A DNA stretch of 64,000 bases from Schaedlerella glycyrrhizinilytica_A (GTDB lineage: Bacteria; Bacillota; Clostridia; Lachnospirales; Lachnospiraceae). The stretch is from the NCBI RefSeq assembly GCF_042852765.1, contig NZ_AP031414.1, one strand, 5' to 3'. Positions 7,263 through 15,205 of this stretch are shown here, piece after piece (position 1 is the stretch's first letter; every line of letters begins with the position of its first letter). The position numbers were made by a program, and so were the translations under genes. Under the pieces are notes generated by a model, which searched no databases, was not told the origin of the DNA, and saw nothing but the letters and a program-made list of their open reading frames with translations.

Positions 7263-9602
7263 ATGAACACAAAATTGAAGTATATTACTCCGGCGAAATC
7301 ATTTACCGAGGCTTTGCCTCTGGGAAATGGAAGTTTGGGAGCCATGGTTTATGGCGGTGTTCCGGAAGAACATATTACATTGAATCATGATACTTTTTGG
7401 TCAGGAACAGGGAGACGACCGGAAAAAGAAATAGATGCGAAGATATTGGGGCATGCAAGAGAATTACTTTTTGAAGAAAAGTTTTGGGAAGCGGAACAAT
7501 TTATAAAAGAACATATGCTTGGATTCTATAATGAATCCTATATGCCTTTGGGAGAATTGAATTACCGGTTTGAAGAAATCGGAGAGATTGAACAATATTC
7601 TCGAAATCTTGATTTGGAAAATGCAATTTTTTCTTCGGAGTTTTGTTCGAAAAATACGTTATATCAGACGGAAGTATTTATATCATATCCGGCAAAGGCA
7701 TTGATATTGAGAATGAAAGTATCCGGATCTGAGAAGCTGAATCTTTCTGTAAATCTGAATAGTAAAGTAAGGCATGATATGAAGGCAGAAGTTTCACAGG
7801 ATCTGTATATTTTTGGAAATGCACCGTCCAATGTTCAACCGAATTATTTAACTTGCGACCATCCCATTACATATGATGAACAAAATCAGGGAATGGCGTT
7901 TGGATGTTATTTGCATATTGAGAATACAGGAGGAGAAGTTACTGCATTAAAAGATGAATTAAAAGTGAAGAATGCAGATGAAGTTCTTTTCTATTTGACG
8001 GCGGAAGATGGATATCGGGGATATAAAAAGAGGATTGAAAAAGATCCGGAAGTATGCATTGCCCAATGTAGGAAATCTTTGGAGATTTTGAAAAACAGAG
8101 ATTATGAGTCATTAAAACAGGAACATATTATTGATTATAAATCAGTTTATAAAGATGTAAGACTGGAATTGGAAAAAGAAGAAAGTGATATGCCGTTGGA
8201 TCAGCGGCTGGCTGAATTTCGGAACGGAAAACAAGATCTGGGATTACTGTGTTTATTTTTTCATTATAATCGATATTTAATGGTTGCATCTTCAAGAAAA
8301 GGAAGCCAGCCGGCTAATCTGCAAGGGATTTGGAATGAAAGCATTCGTCCTGTATGGAGTAGTAACTGGACGGTTAACATTAATACAGAAATGAATTATT
8401 GGATGAATGGCTCCTGTAATTTGTTGGATAGTTATCTGCCGTTTGTTGAATTTGTAAGTGAATTAAGTGATGCAGGAAAAGAAACAGCCAGAAAACAATA
8501 CCACTGCTCCGGATGGACGGCAAATCATAATGTAGATATATGGAGACAAACAGGTCCTGTAGCCGGTGAGCCTAAATATGCATATTGGCCGATGGGCGGA
8601 ATCTGGTTATGTGCGCAGAGCTATGAATATTTTAAATATTCCAAAGATATAGAATATTTAAAAACAAAAATTTTCCCTGCGATGAAAGGCGCGGTAGAAT
8701 TTTGTCTTGATTGGTTACAGTTGCGGGAAGATGGAAAATATTATACGGCGCCGTCAACATCTCCGGAAAACACATTTGCTGATAAAGAAGGGCGGGCTTG
8801 TGGAGTCAGTTACATGACAACATCGGATCTGGCAATTATAAAAGAAATGTTTTTGAATTATGCAGAGGCTGTAAAAGTTCTTGAAGTAAAGGATGATTTG
8901 ACAAATAAAATTGAGGAGTATCAAAAAAGATTGCCCGAATATCAGATAAGCAAAACAGGAAAAATTCAAGAATGGATTCAAGACTTTGATGAGATCGATG
9001 CAGGACATCGACATTTTTCCCCCGTTTTTGGGTTTCATCCGGGACACTCTATTAAAAAGACGGATACGGAATTAGTTGAAGCCTGTAAAAAATTTATAGA
9101 AGAAAAAGTGAAAAATTATTCTCAACAAATCGGATGGAGCTGTGCCTGGCTGATCAATCTGTGGGCAAGATTAGGAGATGGAACGAAAGCAAACTATTAT
9201 TATGAAGAACTGCTTCGTGAATCTGTCTACGATAATTTATTTGATCTGCATCCGCCTTTAGGTGAAACGGATGGAGAAAGAGAAGTATTTCAGATTGATG
9301 GAAATTTCGGAAGTGCAAGTGCTGTTGCGGAAATGTTGTTGGAAAGTGAAGAAGGAAAAATTACGATTTTGCCGGCAGTGCCGGAAAGCTGGAAAACAGG
9401 TTCTATAAAAGGGCTTTTAGCAGTGGGGAATATCAGGGTAGATCTTTCATGGAAAGATGGTAAACCGGAAAGAATCTCATTATTCAGTGAAAATTCCCAG
9501 AATGTTGAGATCGTTTATAAAGGAAAACGGATTGGAGGATTTGTTGAATTAAAGAAAGAGGAGCAGCAAATTTTAGATTTGTGCTCCATGGTAATTCAAT
9601 AA
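7263..9602 (+). CDS. Glycoside hydrolase family 95 (alpha-L-fucosidase type)
   Basis: A 779-residue enzyme that matches GH95 over its full length: the N-terminal beta domain starts 'ALPLGNGSLGAMVYGG' with 'HDTFWSGTGR', then an (alpha/alpha)6 barrel and a C-terminal beta domain. Active-site signatures are visible: 'NINTEMNYW' (the two Asn of the AfcA-type asparagine pair), 'STSPENTF' (the general acid Glu region) and 'QIDGNFGSASAVAEM' (Asp that helps activate water). GH95 enzymes are mostly inverting alpha-1,2-L-fucosidases, a few act on L-galactose. There is no signal peptide, so it acts in the cytosol on sugars brought in by the transporter just upstream. It is the last gene of the operon before an inserted IS element. 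Confidence 0.9.
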   Translation: MNTKLKYITPAKSFTEALPLGNGSLGAMVYGGVPEEHITLNHDTFWSGTGRRPEKEIDAKILGHARELLFEEKFWEAEQFIKEHMLGFYNESYMPLGELNYRFEEIGEIEQYSRNLDLENAIFSSEFCSKNTLYQTEVFISYPAKALILRMKVSGSEKLNLSVNLNSKVRHDMKAEVSQDLYIFGNAPSNVQPNYLTCDHPITYDEQNQGMAFGCYLHIENTGGEVTALKDELKVKNADEVLFYLTAEDGYRGYKKRIEKDPEVCIAQCRKSLEILKNRDYESLKQEHIIDYKSVYKDVRLELEKEESDMPLDQRLAEFRNGKQDLGLLCLFFHYNRYLMVASSRKGSQPANLQGIWNESIRPVWSSNWTVNINTEMNYWMNGSCNLLDSYLPFVEFVSELSDAGKETARKQYHCSGWTANHNVDIWRQTGPVAGEPKYAYWPMGGIWLCAQSYEYFKYSKDIEYLKTKIFPAMKGAVEFCLDWLQLREDGKYYTAPSTSPENTFADKEGRACGVSYMTTSDLAIIKEMFLNYAEAVKVLEVKDDLTNKIEEYQKRLPEYQISKTGKIQEWIQDFDEIDAGHRHFSPVFGFHPGHSIKKTDTELVEACKKFIEEKVKNYSQQIGWSCAWLINLWARLGDGTKANYYYEELLRESVYDNLFDLHPPLGETDGEREVFQIDGNFGSASAVAEMLLESEEGKITILPAVPESWKTGSIKGLLAVGNIRVDLSWKDGKPERISLFSENSQNVEIVYKGKRIGGFVELKKEEQQILDLCSMVIQ

Positions 9603-9694
9603 CTAATTTATTGAGAATGTGAAACTTTTTCTGTAAATAATGTTTTAGAAGGTCTTCTATGGTAAAATATTTTATCATAAGGAGGCCTTTTATT

Positions 9695-10936
9695 ATGGCA
9701 AGAGAAAAGAAACCTGTACACAGAGTACAAATGACAGAAGGAAAACGTAACATCATTCATCAACTCTTGGAAGAATACGATATCCAATCAGCAGAAGATA
9801 TCCAGGATGCTCTGAAAGATCTTCTTGGTGGAACCATCAAAGAGATGATGGAAGCGGAAATGGATGACCACTTGGGATATGAAAAATCAGAACGTTCTGA
9901 TAGCGATGATTATCGCAATGGTTATAAGCGAAAAAGAGTGAATAGTCGTTATGGTTCTATGGAGATTGAAGTTCCACAAGACAGAAAATCAACTTTTGAA
10001 CCTCAAGTAGTAAAGAAGCGTCAGAAAGACATTTCTGATATCGATCAGAAGATTATTTCTATGTATGCAAAAGGTATGACAACCCGGCAAATTTCAGAAA
10101 CAATCGAAGATATTTATGGTTTTGAAACATCCGAAGGTTTTATATCAGATGTTACAGACAAGATTCTTCCACAGATTGAAGATTGACAGAATCGACCATT
10201 AGATGAAGTTTATCCCATCCTGTATATTGATGCGATTCACTATTCAGTCCGTGATAATGGAGTGATTCGGAAGCTTGCAGCGTATGTCATCCTTGGGATT
10301 AATGCGGAAGGTAAGAAAGAAGTGCTTACCATCAGTATTGGAGAAAATGAAAGTTCCAAGTATTGGCTCTCCGTCTTAAACGAATTAAAAAATCGTGGTG
10401 TAAAAGATATCCTGATTATCTGTGCAGATGGACTCACAGGTATCAAAGAAGCGATTGCGGCAGCATTTCCTAAGACAGAATATCAAAGATGTATCGTTCA
10501 TCAGGTAAGAAACACCTTAAGATATGTTCCAGATAAAGACAGAAAAGCATTTGCTACAGATTTGAAAACGATATATCAGGCAGCGGATGAAAAGAAAGCT
10601 TTGGTAGCTTTGGATAGGGTAACGGAAAAATGGACTCCGAAATATCCGAATTCCATGAAACGCTGGAAGGATAATTGGGATGCCATTTCCCCGATTTTCA
10701 AGTTTTCAGCAACTGTCAGAAAGGTTATTTATACAACAAATGCTATTGAATCTTTGAATTCTACCTACCGGAAGCTGAACCGTCAAAGAAGTGTTTTTCC
10801 AAGCGATACAGCCCTTTTAAAAGCCCTTTATCTGGCTACCTTTGAAACTACGAAAAAATGGACAGCAACGATCCGGAACTGGGCACAGGTCTATGGTGAA
10901 CTAAGCATTATGTATGAGGGACGCTTACCGGAATAA
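9695..10936 (+). pseudogene. IS256-family transposase broken by an in-frame TGA
   Basis: ATG 9695 after AAGGAGG opens a 413-codon frame that is a normal full-length IS256 transposase, except for a TGA at codon 164 (10184-10186). The context is 'IED*QNRPLDEVYP', where relatives carry Trp (TGG), so a single G-to-A change explains it. Downstream the frame continues without shift and keeps the DDE residues: 'YIDAIHYSVRD', 'ICADGLTGIKEAI' and 'NAIESLNSTYRK'. The N-terminal half keeps the DNA-binding region. The sequence is otherwise intact, so inactivation looks recent. Confidence 0.9.
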
Positions 10937-10954
10937 TAAAAAAGGTCAAAAAGA

Positions 10955-10973
10955 CGGGCGGATTTCCCGCCCG
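10955..10973 (-). terminator. Hairpin with T-run on the minus strand
   Basis: CGGGCGG at 10955-10961 pairs with CCGCCCG at 10967-10973. Read on the minus strand the stem is followed by TCTTTTTGACC, so it terminates leftward transcription. It lies in the right end of the IS element, where such hairpins protect against read-through. Confidence 0.55.
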
Positions 10974-11006
10974 CTCTTGACATGCAATTTTGTAACTGTT
11001 ATATAT

Positions 11007-11048
11007 AAAACAAAGGCGAAAAGCTGATTTCATTCCAGTTTTCCGCCT
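11007..11048 (-). terminator. Terminator of the LacI-family gene
   Basis: On the minus strand AGGCGGAAAACTG (11048-11036) pairs with CAGCTTTTCGCCT (11026-11014) with one bulge, followed by TTGTTTT. It ends transcription of the regulator gene 46 bases after its stop. Confidence 0.7.
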
Positions 11049-11093
11049 ATCATTATCATAGAAGATCTTATTTACAGACTTTTCTTCATAGTC

Positions 11094-12098
11094 TCAATTT
11101 ATTTTTCGGATACTTTCCTTGTAGTACATAGTCGGCTTATGCATGATTGTTTGCGGATAATCCGAATAATCGCCGCAAATCCGCTTGTAAAGTAACTTTC
11201 CGGCTTCAGTTCCCATTTCGTTTGTTGGTTGTTCAGCAAAAGAGAGCGGCGGATTTACGACATTGGCAAGAGGAAAGTTGTCGAATCCAATAACAGAGAT
11301 ATCATCCGGGATTTTTAAATTTAAATAGTTAATAGCAAGATAAGCGCCAATGGTCATATCATAGTTACTGATGAATATGGCTGTTGGTCTTTTTTTTGTA
11401 TCCCAGATACGAAGCATTGCTTCATATCCGCCATCAATACTATAATCCCCACATTGGATGTGCTCATCAACAGGTATTAAATCTGCTTCTTTCATAGCGT
11501 CAAGAAATCCTTTTAAACGACCTCTGGAAGTGTAGTGCTCAAAATTACCGGTAATGATGGCGATATCTTTGTGACCTAATTCGATCAAACGATGAGTAGA
11601 TTCGTATCCGGCTAATTCGTTATCTAATACAATGCAGTCTGCTTTATGCTTCTTTATTTCCTGATCAAGGAGAACTAAAGGGATATTGTTTTTCTGGATC
11701 AGTTCTATTTGTTTCCCGTCCAGTCCGTAAGGAATCAAAACGATCCCATCAACCATGCGATCGATCAGATACTGTGTTTTGCGCAGTTCCATTTCCGCGT
11801 CGTTATGACATTCACATACGATCACACTATATCCAAGAGGTAATAATGTAGATTCGATCGATGAAATCATGGAAGTACAGAATGTAGAATCAAGCATTGG
11901 CAGTAAAATAGCAACAGAAAATGATTTTGCATTTCTCAGCCCCTTTGCAATATTGTTCGGATGAAAATCTAAAACCTTGATTGCATCTTCAATAGCTGAC
12001 CGAGTAGATTCCTTGACTGGTTTTCCGTTAATATATTTTGAAACTGTGCCGACAGAAAGTCCGGCATAAGCTGCAACATCTCGAATAGTAGAAGCCAA
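11094..12098 (-). CDS. LacI-family transcriptional regulator (TTG start)
   Basis: A 334-residue repressor. The open frame extends to an ATG at 12143, but the family N-terminus ('STIRDVAAYAGLSVGTVSKY') begins right after a TTG at 12098. That TTG has GAGGAGGA at a proper distance upstream, so I take TTG 12098 as the start. The N-terminal helix-turn-helix is followed by the hinge helix ('NNIAKGLRNAKS') and a periplasmic-binding-like sugar sensor domain. It faces the ABC/GH95 operon across the IS element. The perfect palindrome at 3950-3971 is the likely operator, with induction by an imported glycan or its product (inference). Confidence 0.88.
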   Translation of the reverse strand: MASTIRDVAAYAGLSVGTVSKYINGKPVKESTRSAIEDAIKVLDFHPNNIAKGLRNAKSFSVAILLPMLDSTFCTSMISSIESTLLPLGYSVIVCECHNDAEMELRKTQYLIDRMVDGIVLIPYGLDGKQIELIQKNNIPLVLLDQEIKKHKADCIVLDNELAGYESTHRLIELGHKDIAIITGNFEHYTSRGRLKGFLDAMKEADLIPVDEHIQCGDYSIDGGYEAMLRIWDTKKRPTAIFISNYDMTIGAYLAINYLNLKIPDDISVIGFDNFPLANVVNPPLSFAEQPTNEMGTEAGKLLYKRICGDYSDYPQTIMHKPTMYYKESIRKIN

Positions 12099-12182
12099 TA
12101 GAAGTTCCTCCTCATAAAGTCTATCATTAGCGTCAATGTGCAAGGGAGCCGTTCATTCCCCTCTTACATTGACATTAATGAA

Positions 12183-12211
12183 AGTGTAACATAAATACAG
12201 TGAATAAGCAA
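12183..12211 (-). promoter_or_regulatory. Promoter of the LacI-family gene
   Basis: On the minus strand TTGCTT (12211-12206) and TACACT (12188-12183) are spaced by 17 bases. Transcription would start near 12176, about 80 bases before the TTG start codon. Confidence 0.5.
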
Positions 12212-12356
12212 TGAAGAGGCGGCGGTATGATCGGCAAATACAGAGAGAAAAAATAATATGCTTGCTTGTAATTTCCAGCGTTTCAGTAATATAATAATAG
12301 ACAGGGTTTTCCGGGGGGACAGATAAAAGAAAATTTATGAAAGGAATCGCAGACAT

Positions 12357-13025
12357 TTGAAACAATTGAAAATTGATCGGGAAGATATGCTCACTCTTAC
12401 AAGGCGCATGACACTTTCGAGAAATTCATTTACACGAGTAGCGGGCTGTTATGTGGATCGTGATGGAGAGTTTGACGGAAGCTTTAATACGAATTTTTTA
12501 AAACTATCTTCTGCAGACCGCGCAAAAAACCTAAAGCTGGCTAAGGCAGTACCGTTTGCCGAAACAAATACGCATTTGAAAAAATATGAATATCAAAGGG
12601 AGATGCAGAAGAATGGCAGTATGTGGCAGCTTTTGATGGCGGTGCGGGAATGTGGTCTGAAAAATGATGCTCTGATGGACGTGTTTTATGATAAAGTGAT
12701 GGAATCTTGGAATTTAGAATCCGATCAAGACGGCTGTGGGCAGAAAAAAGAAGAATATGCGGTATTTGTATTTCACGACCGCTATGATATTCCGGCAAAA
12801 GCGGCGGATCAGGAACGATTGGGCGAGTCGGAGGAAATGTTTGAATATCTGATCGGGGTTGTATGTCCTCTCGTCGGAGATTATGAGCCGGGAGAACCGC
12901 AATGGGGATTTTTGTTTCCAATGTTTACCGACGGAGGCGGTGATCTGAATCATGTCGGCGTGTATCAGGCGGATGCGGAACGCGAGTATCCGCATATGCT
13001 GAAAAATGTACTGGGAATATCTTAG
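12357..13025 (+). CDS. DUF4317-like protein
   Basis: A 222-residue protein with similarity to DUF4317 proteins of Clostridia: 'TLTRRMTLSRNSFTRVAGCYVD' near the N-terminus, a middle with 'LKNDALMDVFYDKVMES', 'AVFVFHDRYDIP', and a C-terminal 'GFLFPMFTDGGGDLNHVGVY'. Full family members are about 400 residues, so this one corresponds to the N-terminal half and may be a short variant. The frame starts at TTG 12357 with AAAGGA 11 bases upstream; the next in-frame ATG is at 12387. Function unknown; a strong bidirectional terminator follows at 13117-13160. Confidence 0.65.
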   Translation: MKQLKIDREDMLTLTRRMTLSRNSFTRVAGCYVDRDGEFDGSFNTNFLKLSSADRAKNLKLAKAVPFAETNTHLKKYEYQREMQKNGSMWQLLMAVRECGLKNDALMDVFYDKVMESWNLESDQDGCGQKKEEYAVFVFHDRYDIPAKAADQERLGESEEMFEYLIGVVCPLVGDYEPGEPQWGFLFPMFTDGGGDLNHVGVYQADAEREYPHMLKNVLGIS

Positions 13026-13099
13026 CGACAGCGTACAAGGGAAAATACGTCTTAAAGCCGTGATTTCGGTGCTTTCAGTGTTTTTTCCTTGCAGGATGA
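13024..13099. repeat. Worn copy of the dispersed GTGTACAAGG repeat
   Basis: AGCGACAGCGTACAAGGGAAA at the left end and TTTTTTCCTTGCAGGATG at the right resemble the ends of the repeat element at 60587-60862. The interior GATTTCGGTGCTTTCAG matches ATATTTCGGTGCTTTTCA inside that element. The copy is short and degenerate and starts at the stop codon of the DUF4317-like gene. Confidence 0.45.
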
Positions 13100-13111
13100 T
13101 GTCTGAATATG

Positions 13112-13255
13112 AAAAATAAAAATCCACTGTATCGACTTTGTTCGTTACAGTGGATTTTTAAGATATCGTATCCATTGGATTGTACCTCTCTTCATTAAAT
13201 TTTGTCCGTTTTAAAAGATTAAGTTTCTGGTGGTCCGTCCTCCTTTTCTTTTGTT
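13112..13255 (-). ncRNA. Candidate minus-strand small RNA
   Basis: A consensus promoter reads leftward (13262-13290) and the 15-bp terminator stops it about 140 bases later. No long open frame lies between. There is an AAAGGAGG near the 5' end without a start codon at the right distance. A second site (GAGAGGT) precedes a five-codon frame, ATG GAT ACG ATA TCT TAA. The transcript could be a regulatory RNA or a leader left from a lost gene. Prediction only. Confidence 0.45.
13117..13160. terminator. Bidirectional terminator with a 15-bp perfect stem
   Basis: TAAAAATCCACTGTA at 13117-13131 is the exact reverse complement of TACAGTGGATTTTTA at 13146-13160. T-rich tails occur on both strands (TTTTTA on plus, TTTTTATTTTT on minus). 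It can serve the DUF4317-like gene from the left and the minus-strand transcript from the right. Confidence 0.85.
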
Positions 13256-13261
13256 GACTTT

Positions 13262-13290
13262 ATAATATCTCTTAATAAGAAGAATGTCAA
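13262..13290 (-). promoter_or_regulatory. Consensus promoter on the minus strand
   Basis: TTGACA (reverse complement of 13285-13290) and TATTAT (reverse complement of 13262-13267) with exactly 17 bases between. It points into a gene-free stretch that ends in a strong terminator. The rest of 13161-13634 holds only AT-rich sequence, a repeat copy and no convincing gene. Confidence 0.65.
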
Positions 13291-13572
13291 TAATAAAATA
13301 AGAAAAATATCGAAAAATATATAAATTAACAGAAAATATGAAGCTTACATGTTAAAAAACAAATAATGTGTTTCATGTTAAGATTAAAATCATGAAAGTA
13401 CAATATATAAAGAGAAGAAAGGGAGATGCATACAGTGTTGGAAAAACAATTTGCAACGTCAGAAAATTTCCGGCGGAGCGGCAGCTCCTTTTCTATGTGG
13501 ATTTTTCTGTAAATATAGTAAGAACAAGAGAAAAGAAAGTTAATTGCGCCCGCCCGAATATGATATGATGAT

Positions 13573-13600
13573 AGCGTCGGTGTACAAAAATCGTTGTACA
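13573..13600. repeat. Short copy of the dispersed GTGTACAA repeat
   Basis: AGCGTCGGTGTACAA at 13573-13587 matches the left end of the family (AGCGTCAGTGTACAAGG), and TTGTACA at 13594-13600 is its inverted partner. It lies 34 bases before the next gene. Confidence 0.6.
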
Positions 13601-13634
13601 AAAGAAAATAAAAAGAGAAAAGAGAGTACGGATC

Positions 13635-14042
13635 ATGGCGAATGTAGTAGATTATCTGGAAAAATATTATAAAGATACGAATTATAACTGTGCGGAGGCA
13701 GTGTTCAGCGCGGCAATGGAAGCTTGGGGACTGGATATGCCGAAAGAGACGGTCAAGGCGATGGCAGGATTTGGCGGCGGTATGGGCTGCGGTAATGTCT
13801 GCGGCGCAGTGACAGGCGGCGTTGCGGCATTGAGCTGTAAATATGTAGAGGGAGACGGAGGACACACCAGCCCGACATTGATGCAGAAAGTGAAGACTTA
13901 CATCCGTCTTGTAAAGACGGAATACGGCTCGGAACAGTGCAAGATGCTGAAACCACAGTTTTTCTCAAAAGAAGAGCGGTGTTATCAGACGATTCTCCGG
14001 ATTGCGGAAGTGTTGGACCGTGTGGATCAGATGGAGGCTTAA
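13635..14042 (+). CDS. C_GCAxxG_C_C family protein
   Basis: A 135-residue protein of the C_GCAxxG_C_C family. The conserved 'YNCAEAVF' and 'GFGGGMGCGNVCGAVTGG' carry the family cysteines, with a later 'CKMLKP'. Members are small, probably redox- or metal-associated proteins found in anaerobes, and their biochemical role is not known. The start ATG 13635 has AGAG upstream. The next gene starts five bases after the stop, so the two are probably co-transcribed. Confidence 0.88.
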   Translation: MANVVDYLEKYYKDTNYNCAEAVFSAAMEAWGLDMPKETVKAMAGFGGGMGCGNVCGAVTGGVAALSCKYVEGDGGHTSPTLMQKVKTYIRLVKTEYGSEQCKMLKPQFFSKEERCYQTILRIAEVLDRVDQMEA

Positions 14043-14047
14043 TAAGA

Positions 14048-14593
14048 ATGAGCGATATTGTAAAAAATGATCGTCCGGAATCAGAAGACGGTCGTCTTGA
14101 AAAAGAACTACGCTGTTATGATTTTCTGGATCGGTTGAAAATCCCATACCGGCGGATCGACCATGAAGTGGCGATGACGATGGAGGCATGTGAGGAAATC
14201 GAACAAGTATTGGAATGCAGTATTTGTAAGAATCTGATGCTGACAAACCGTCAGGAGACGGATTTTTATTTGCTTCTGATGCCGGGAGACAAACCGTTCA
14301 AGACGAAAAATCTTTCGGCGCAGATCGGCTCGGCGCGATTATCTTTTGCAAAACCGGAATATATGGAAAAATATCTGGATATTACACCGGGGTCGCTGAG
14401 TATATTAGGATTAATGAATGACCGGGAAAAGAAAGTACGTCTTTTGATCGATGCGGATGTGTTAAAAGAAGAATGGTTCGGATGCCATCCGTGTATCAAT
14501 ACTTCCAGCTTGAAAATGCGGATGCAGGATGTGGAGAATGTATTGATCCCGGCGTTAGGTCATGAACCACAGATTGTAGAATTGCATGTATAA
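14048..14593 (+). CDS. YbaK/ProX-type aminoacyl-tRNA deacylase
   Basis: A 181-residue protein of the YbaK/ProX editing family, which hydrolyses mischarged Ala- or Cys-tRNA(Pro) in trans. The start is ATG 14048, as the frame upstream lies inside the previous gene. Typical elements are 'LKIPYRRIDHEVAMTME', 'KNLMLTNRQETDFYLLLMPG', the conserved Lys in 'KTKNLSAQIG' and 'GSLSILGLMNDREKKVRLLID', and it ends with 'GCHPCINTSSLKM'. It follows the C_GCAxxG_C_C gene at five bases. The editing specificity cannot be read from sequence alone. Confidence 0.88.
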   Translation: MSDIVKNDRPESEDGRLEKELRCYDFLDRLKIPYRRIDHEVAMTMEACEEIEQVLECSICKNLMLTNRQETDFYLLLMPGDKPFKTKNLSAQIGSARLSFAKPEYMEKYLDITPGSLSILGLMNDREKKVRLLIDADVLKEEWFGCHPCINTSSLKMRMQDVENVLIPALGHEPQIVELHV

Positions 14594-14721
14594 GGCGAGA
14601 ATAGGATGAGTGTATAGAACAAGGGCAGAAATGATATATAAATTGGGCAGGATACGCGTATTTCATTTTGAATATGGAAGATATAATCAAACAAAAATAA
14701 ATACGCGGAGGACAGAGAATA

Positions 14722-14961
14722 ATGAGAGTAAAACAGATTGTGAATGTAGACGGATTTTATAAAGCACTGGCAAAATGTCAGGGAAGAGTGGAATTGATCA
14801 CGGACGATCGGGATGTGTTGAACTTAGCATCTACATTGACACAGTTTATAGGGCTGACAACGGTATTCAGCAATCCAAATATCGAGGCATATGAGATCGT
14901 ATGTTATAATCCGGATGATTTTCAGTATATCAAGGAATTTCTTGTTCCGGCAGAAAAATAA
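14722..14961 (+). CDS. Small conserved-looking protein, possibly HPr-like
   Basis: A 79-residue protein with GGAGG upstream of ATG 14722. It starts 'MRVKQIVNVDGFYKALAKCQ' and has an alternating beta/alpha pattern that recalls HPr-like folds without the phosphorylatable His. I do not recognise it with confidence. It has its own terminator directly downstream and stands between the tRNA-editing gene and the peptide transporter. Confidence 0.6.
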   Translation: MRVKQIVNVDGFYKALAKCQGRVELITDDRDVLNLASTLTQFIGLTTVFSNPNIEAYEIVCYNPDDFQYIKEFLVPAEK

Positions 14962-14973
14962 AATGAATAGTAG

Positions 14974-15020
14974 AAAGACTTTTATTATGGTAAATATCAC
15001 CAAAATAGAAGTCTTTTTTT
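14974..15020 (+). terminator. Terminator after the 79-aa gene
   Basis: AAAGACTT at 14974-14981 pairs with AAGTCTTT at 15009-15016 and is followed by a run of T. A second, bulged hairpin (AAAAATGTGACCT at 15065-15077 with AGGTCATTTTT at 15101-15111) lies further on in the gap before the transporter operon. Confidence 0.6.
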
Positions 15021-15205
15021 GTACATATTTACGGGAGAAATTCACAATGTCATTAAACATAAGTAAAAATGTGACCTGAAAAAACAAAAGCGATTTCATA
15101 AGGTCATTTTTAAGATAAAATAAGTAATAAAAGTGAATAGCGGGAGAGAGTAGGGACTGATAAACTAAGTGCAAATAAAAGAGGACATCAACAAGGAGGA
15201 AAATT

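Larger units (their letters stand above)
9619..10996 (+). mobile_element. IS256-family insertion sequence
   Basis: About 1.38 kb around the transposase gene. The tentative ends are a weakly matching pair: GTGAAACTTTTTCTGTAAA at 9619-9637, and the reverse complement of 10977-10996 (GTTACAAAATTGCATGTCAA). They agree at roughly 12 of 20 positions with one gap, so the borders are uncertain. I see no clear target-site duplication. The element separates the GH95 gene from the LacI regulator. Confidence 0.5.

Noticed and set aside
10184..10186. Selenocysteine or other recoding at the TGA in the transposase
   Set aside because: Relatives have Trp at this place and no SECIS-like hairpin follows; a plain nonsense mutation is simpler.
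12099..12143. Upstream ATG (12143) as start of the LacI-family regulator
   Set aside because: The extra 15 residues precede the conserved helix-turn-helix start, and GAGGAGGA lies inside them, correctly placed for TTG 12098.
12146..12160. Possible second LacI operator half-site (CCGTTCATT) near the regulator start
   Set aside because: Only a partial half-site without symmetry.
13368..13568. 66-codon frame and a 26-codon GTG frame near 13435 in the gap before the C_GCAxxG_C_C gene
   Set aside because: No family pattern, and the ribosome binding sites are weak; the stretch is better seen as non-coding.
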